From Balaenoptera acutorostrata (Eukaryota > Chordata > Mammalia > Artiodactyla > Balaenopteridae): a DNA stretch of 64,000 bases. This document shows, in pieces, positions 61,265 through 64,000 of the stretch. The notes beneath the pieces were generated by a model, which did no database searches, was not told the DNA's origin, and saw only the letters and a list, made by a program, of their open reading frames with translations. Within the stretch, counting starts at the first letter, position 1. Each line of letters opens with the position of its first letter. The translations under genes were made by a program, and so were the position numbers. The DNA is taken from the NCBI RefSeq assembly GCF_949987535.1, contig NC_080066.1:88431600-88495599 (forward strand), in the 5' to 3' direction.

Positions 61265-61900
61265 AGACTTTTTACTACGAAAAATTTCAAACCTACATCA
61301 AAGTTGAAATAATAATATAAAGTATACCCACATACCTTCTACCTATGCTAAATATTTAACATTTTCCCACTTTTATACACATAATACTCTGTATGTATAT
61401 ATGTGTGTATATATATATATATTTGTGTATAATATATTGATATATGTATATATTATATGTCTAGTTATCTACATGTTATATATTATATATAATTTATGTA
61501 TATTTAATTTGTATATATTTAATATACATTATATATTTAATTATATATAATATATAATATACAATATAATTTATAATACATATTACATAAATATGTATTA
61601 TTATATATGTATGATAATTACATATTGTGTATATATTTGTATATGTATATTTATGGTCTGTTTGTTTCGCTAAATGATTTGAAAATTAAATTGCATGCAT
61701 CATGACACTTCACCTCTAAACAATAAGGCTGTCTCGTATATAACCGTAATACCATGATCATGTCTAAGAGAACAATAATTCCACAATATCGTCTAATATC
61801 CACCCCATATAAAATTTCCCCAGTTGTCTCTTTTTGAAACAGTGTCCAACTGAGTTTTGGTTATTATATCTTTTTAATCTAAAATAATAATTCTACCTTC
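61265..61900 (-). mobile_element. Old L1M 3' fragment split by an AT-rich expansion
   Basis: Left: 'acgaaaaatttcaaacctacatcaaagttgaaataat...taccttctacctatgctaaatatttaacattttccc'. Right: 'gctaaatgatttgaaaattaaattgcatgcatcatgacacttcacctctaaac...ataaccgtaataccatgatcatgtctaag...tcgtctaatatccaccccatataaaatttccccagttgtc'. Both sides are complement text of old L1M 3' ends. Confidence 0.7.
61391..61653. repeat. AT-rich expansion (TA/TATG/TATAA)
   Basis: About 260 bp made almost only of A and T with scattered TGTA, including (TA)n and many self-complementary tatata/taatata strings. It lies inside the L1M relic, where the progenitor would have had only a short AT tract. Confidence 0.93.
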
Positions 61901-62689
61901 TTTTTTGTGTATGAGGGGTCATTTACTTTTGGAAAAGTTCAGGCCAGTTGCCTTTGAAAATCACATAGGCTGAGTTTTCTGATTGCTTCCTTGTGGTGTT
62001 ATTTATCTTGTTCTTCTATCCCCGTATGCCCTCTTGACTGGAAGCTTGGTCTGGAAGCTTGATTTAAGGTTTGACTATTTTTGGCCTAAACTTCTTAGAT
62101 AATGTTTAGTACTGTGTATTTCATCATGTCAGCAGCTGTGTGGAAAGATTTCAAAATGGTCTGCAGTAGTGCAATTCTGGAGGAAATTAAGAGTTAACTT
62201 TTGGTGTTACTGATGGTAAGTTTGATCAATGTCTTTGGATCCTGCTTGGAGAATCCCCCTGGAATTTTACTCAAGTACCAGCTCTCACACTGGACAGGGA
62301 AGCTGGAAGTGGGAGATCATGGTAGTGGAGTGATGCCATGTATGTAAATGTGCTTTGTGACACTGGGAAGGGAGAGCTTGGAAATGTGAATTCCGTTGAC
62401 TGTTAGGACAGTGGAGTAGTCTGTGTTTAGCCTTCTTAAATTTTGATTTGTTGTTTGGTTTAGTGAGCTTGTGGTCAAAATAATTAATAAAGAATATGAT
62501 AAAGTGCCTCATAGTCAATCAACACTATGGAAATGAAGACTACTTTGTCGTGATTAGAATGCCTCTCCTGGTTGAAAGATACTGAGTTATGTTGAGTGGC
62601 AATGATCCCAGCTTATGGGCTGTCTCACATTTCTAAGGTTAGACTTTCAGGTGAGCAGTCAGCTGTCTTGCAAACACTTTGCAGACTCA
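61901..62689 (+). other. Intronic stretch without recognised features
   Basis: Apart from ordinary AT-rich intron sequence and a chance minus-strand frame (62285-62518), I see nothing to annotate. Confidence 0.4.
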
Positions 62690-62835
62690 CTTTGGGGGCT
62701 TTTACAAAACATGGATGCCCAGCCACCATGCCACATCTACTGAATCACATTCCAGGAGGGAGGCATATGGGAGGGCAGGGGTGAGGCCCAGGCATCAGCA
62801 TTTTGCAGAACATCCCTAGGTGATTTGGTTATGTC
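62690..62835 (+). mobile_element. MER5A-like fragment
   Basis: Text 'ccatgccacatctactgaatcacattccaggagggaggcatatgggagggcaggggtgaggcccaggcatcagcattttgcagaacatccctaggtgatttgg' resembles the inner part of MER5A-family relics. Ends not defined. Confidence 0.5.
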
Positions 62836-64000
62836 CTAAGGGTAAGAATGATTGGAGTAAGAAGAAACAGCAGCAGTTATGAGACTGATTACGATCATGG
62901 AACTTCTTTGCTTTCATTTTGCTCAGACCGAAAGTTCTCTGACCTCCTTCCTCAAAAGGTTGTATTGAAATTCCACACGTTAGGAGCTTAATGTGTCCCA
63001 GGCCAAACTACCTGGAAGGAAGAAGCATGCTGTGACCCTCTCTATCATGGATAAATTGATATCTCATTGCTTTGTTTGTAATTTTTATGAAAAGATGGAT
63101 TTAAAATAATTGGAGCCTAGTGCCCAAAATTATATCCTTGTGCCTTCCCTGCAGTTTGTGGTTTAGTGACTGGGTAGGAGTGACAAGAATTCATTGTACT
63201 ACAGTTCTTTTTCTGTGAATGATGCACTTGCTTCAGGGGGAAGTCTGATTGCAAATGAAAGTGAAGTAACGCCACAGGTCACAGCATTCTGAGCTGCAGG
63301 GCTGGGAAGGAGCTGAGGATCAGAGGCTGCAGATATACGTTGGTTAGATCCCAAGCCTTGAGGCCAAATCTGTTGGGACTGGGGAACAATCCTTGAGCCT
63401 AACCACTCATAATGGGAACATGTAGATGCAGAATTTCCCATGAACCAGCCACACTAGAGTAAGCCAGTTAAAAACAATTAAAATTGCATTTTAATTTTAG
63501 AAAGGCTTGGCCTATTGCCCTAGTTCATGGCGGTCTTATAAGGAAGTGATTGTAGAGCAACTTGTGAACAAAAAAGTGTTTTTAATATGAATATTTTATT
63601 TGCATGAGGAATAATGATTTACGTTGAGGGAATGAGTCAGATATTATCCAAGCATTGAATTAGGCACATTCCCTGTCTAGCGCTGGGACTGTCTGAAAAA
63701 GAGTATGTAAATTTAGCCTAGTATCACGTAAGTGCTATGGGAATAATTGTAAATAATTGGATTATTAGTAAGGAATTGGGAGTGTGGGCAGATTTTTTCT
63801 GTGGTTGGAGTATTGGACTAAAAACAGCATAACTTTGGCAATCTAAATGAAGCACAGGACAAAAAGCACATGCTGCCAAATCGGAATGACATTTGAAAAC
63901 CACGTTAATACAGCATTTACCTTCCAAAACATTTTTAGATCCAATTCTGTTTCATCCAGATTATGCCTCTCCCTCTGCAATCAGCCATTTTTGTTGAAAA
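62836..64000 (+). other. Intronic stretch to the window edge
   Basis: No repeat or exon was recognised. The minus-strand frames at 63199-63441 and 63724-63927 have no recognisable domain. The next FBN1 exon must lie beyond 64000. Confidence 0.5.

Larger units (their letters stand above)
6551..64000 (+). other. FBN1: Long FBN1 intron after the EGF3 exon (5' 57 kb)
   Basis: No further fibrillin exon is found. The next exon should encode the start of hybrid domain 1 (YRTGPCF...), and no such frame occurs. The intron therefore runs off the right edge. Its content is LINE, SINE and DNA-transposon relics listed separately, with anonymous sequence between them. Nested-gene evidence is lacking: no CpG island, no second spliced frame, and no processed pseudogene that I could recognise. 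Confidence 0.85.

Overview
The window is mammalian genomic DNA with very low gene density. It contains two short coding exons of one multi-exon gene; the rest is intron filled with interspersed repeats. The best organism call is a cetartiodactyl, most likely a cetacean (whale or dolphin). Seven copies of a tRNA-derived CHR-type SINE are present (heads beginning GGCTTCCCTGGTGG), along with artiodactyl-style L1 3' ends. I saw no Bov-B, Bov-tA or Alu sequence that would point to a ruminant or primate. The species assignment is inference; the SINE family is recognised from its sequence.

The gene is FBN1 (fibrillin-1) on the + strand. Exon A (2970-3065) encodes EGF-like domain 2 and exon B (6455-6550) encodes EGF-like domain 3. 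Each is 96 nt, phase 1 to phase 1, carries six cysteines, and has AG/GT borders. The protein continues in frame from one exon to the next through a split proline codon and ends on the first base of an aspartate codon. The next exon (hybrid domain 1) is not in the window, so 6551-64000 is the first 57 kb of a very long intron, which agrees with my recollection that this FBN1 intron is tens of kb in human.

Layout: 1-2969, end of the upstream intron, with a young 88-bp x3 tandem repeat at 861-1124. 2970-3065, exon for EGF2. 3066-6454, 3.4-kb intron with L2, old L1 and MIR fragments. 6455-6550, exon for EGF3. 6551-64000, long intron. This intron holds all seven CHR SINEs (six antisense to the gene, one sense), several L1 3' fragments of different ages, MIR, L2 and MER5A-type relics, and some simple repeats. 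Several insertions can be resolved to the base from target-site duplications, including nested events: SINE into L1 at 24.6 kb, SINE into an old DNA transposon at 15 kb, and SINE into L2 at 31.9 kb.

No CRISPR array, operon, RNA gene, intact transposon or nested protein-coding gene could be supported. Most long open frames are antisense readings of the CHR SINE, decayed L1 ORF2, or chance. I found no convincing undescribed biological system. The more interesting items are splice-site features of the two exons, inverted SINE pairs, a twin-primed L1, and structure-prone AT-rich and G-rich tracts.
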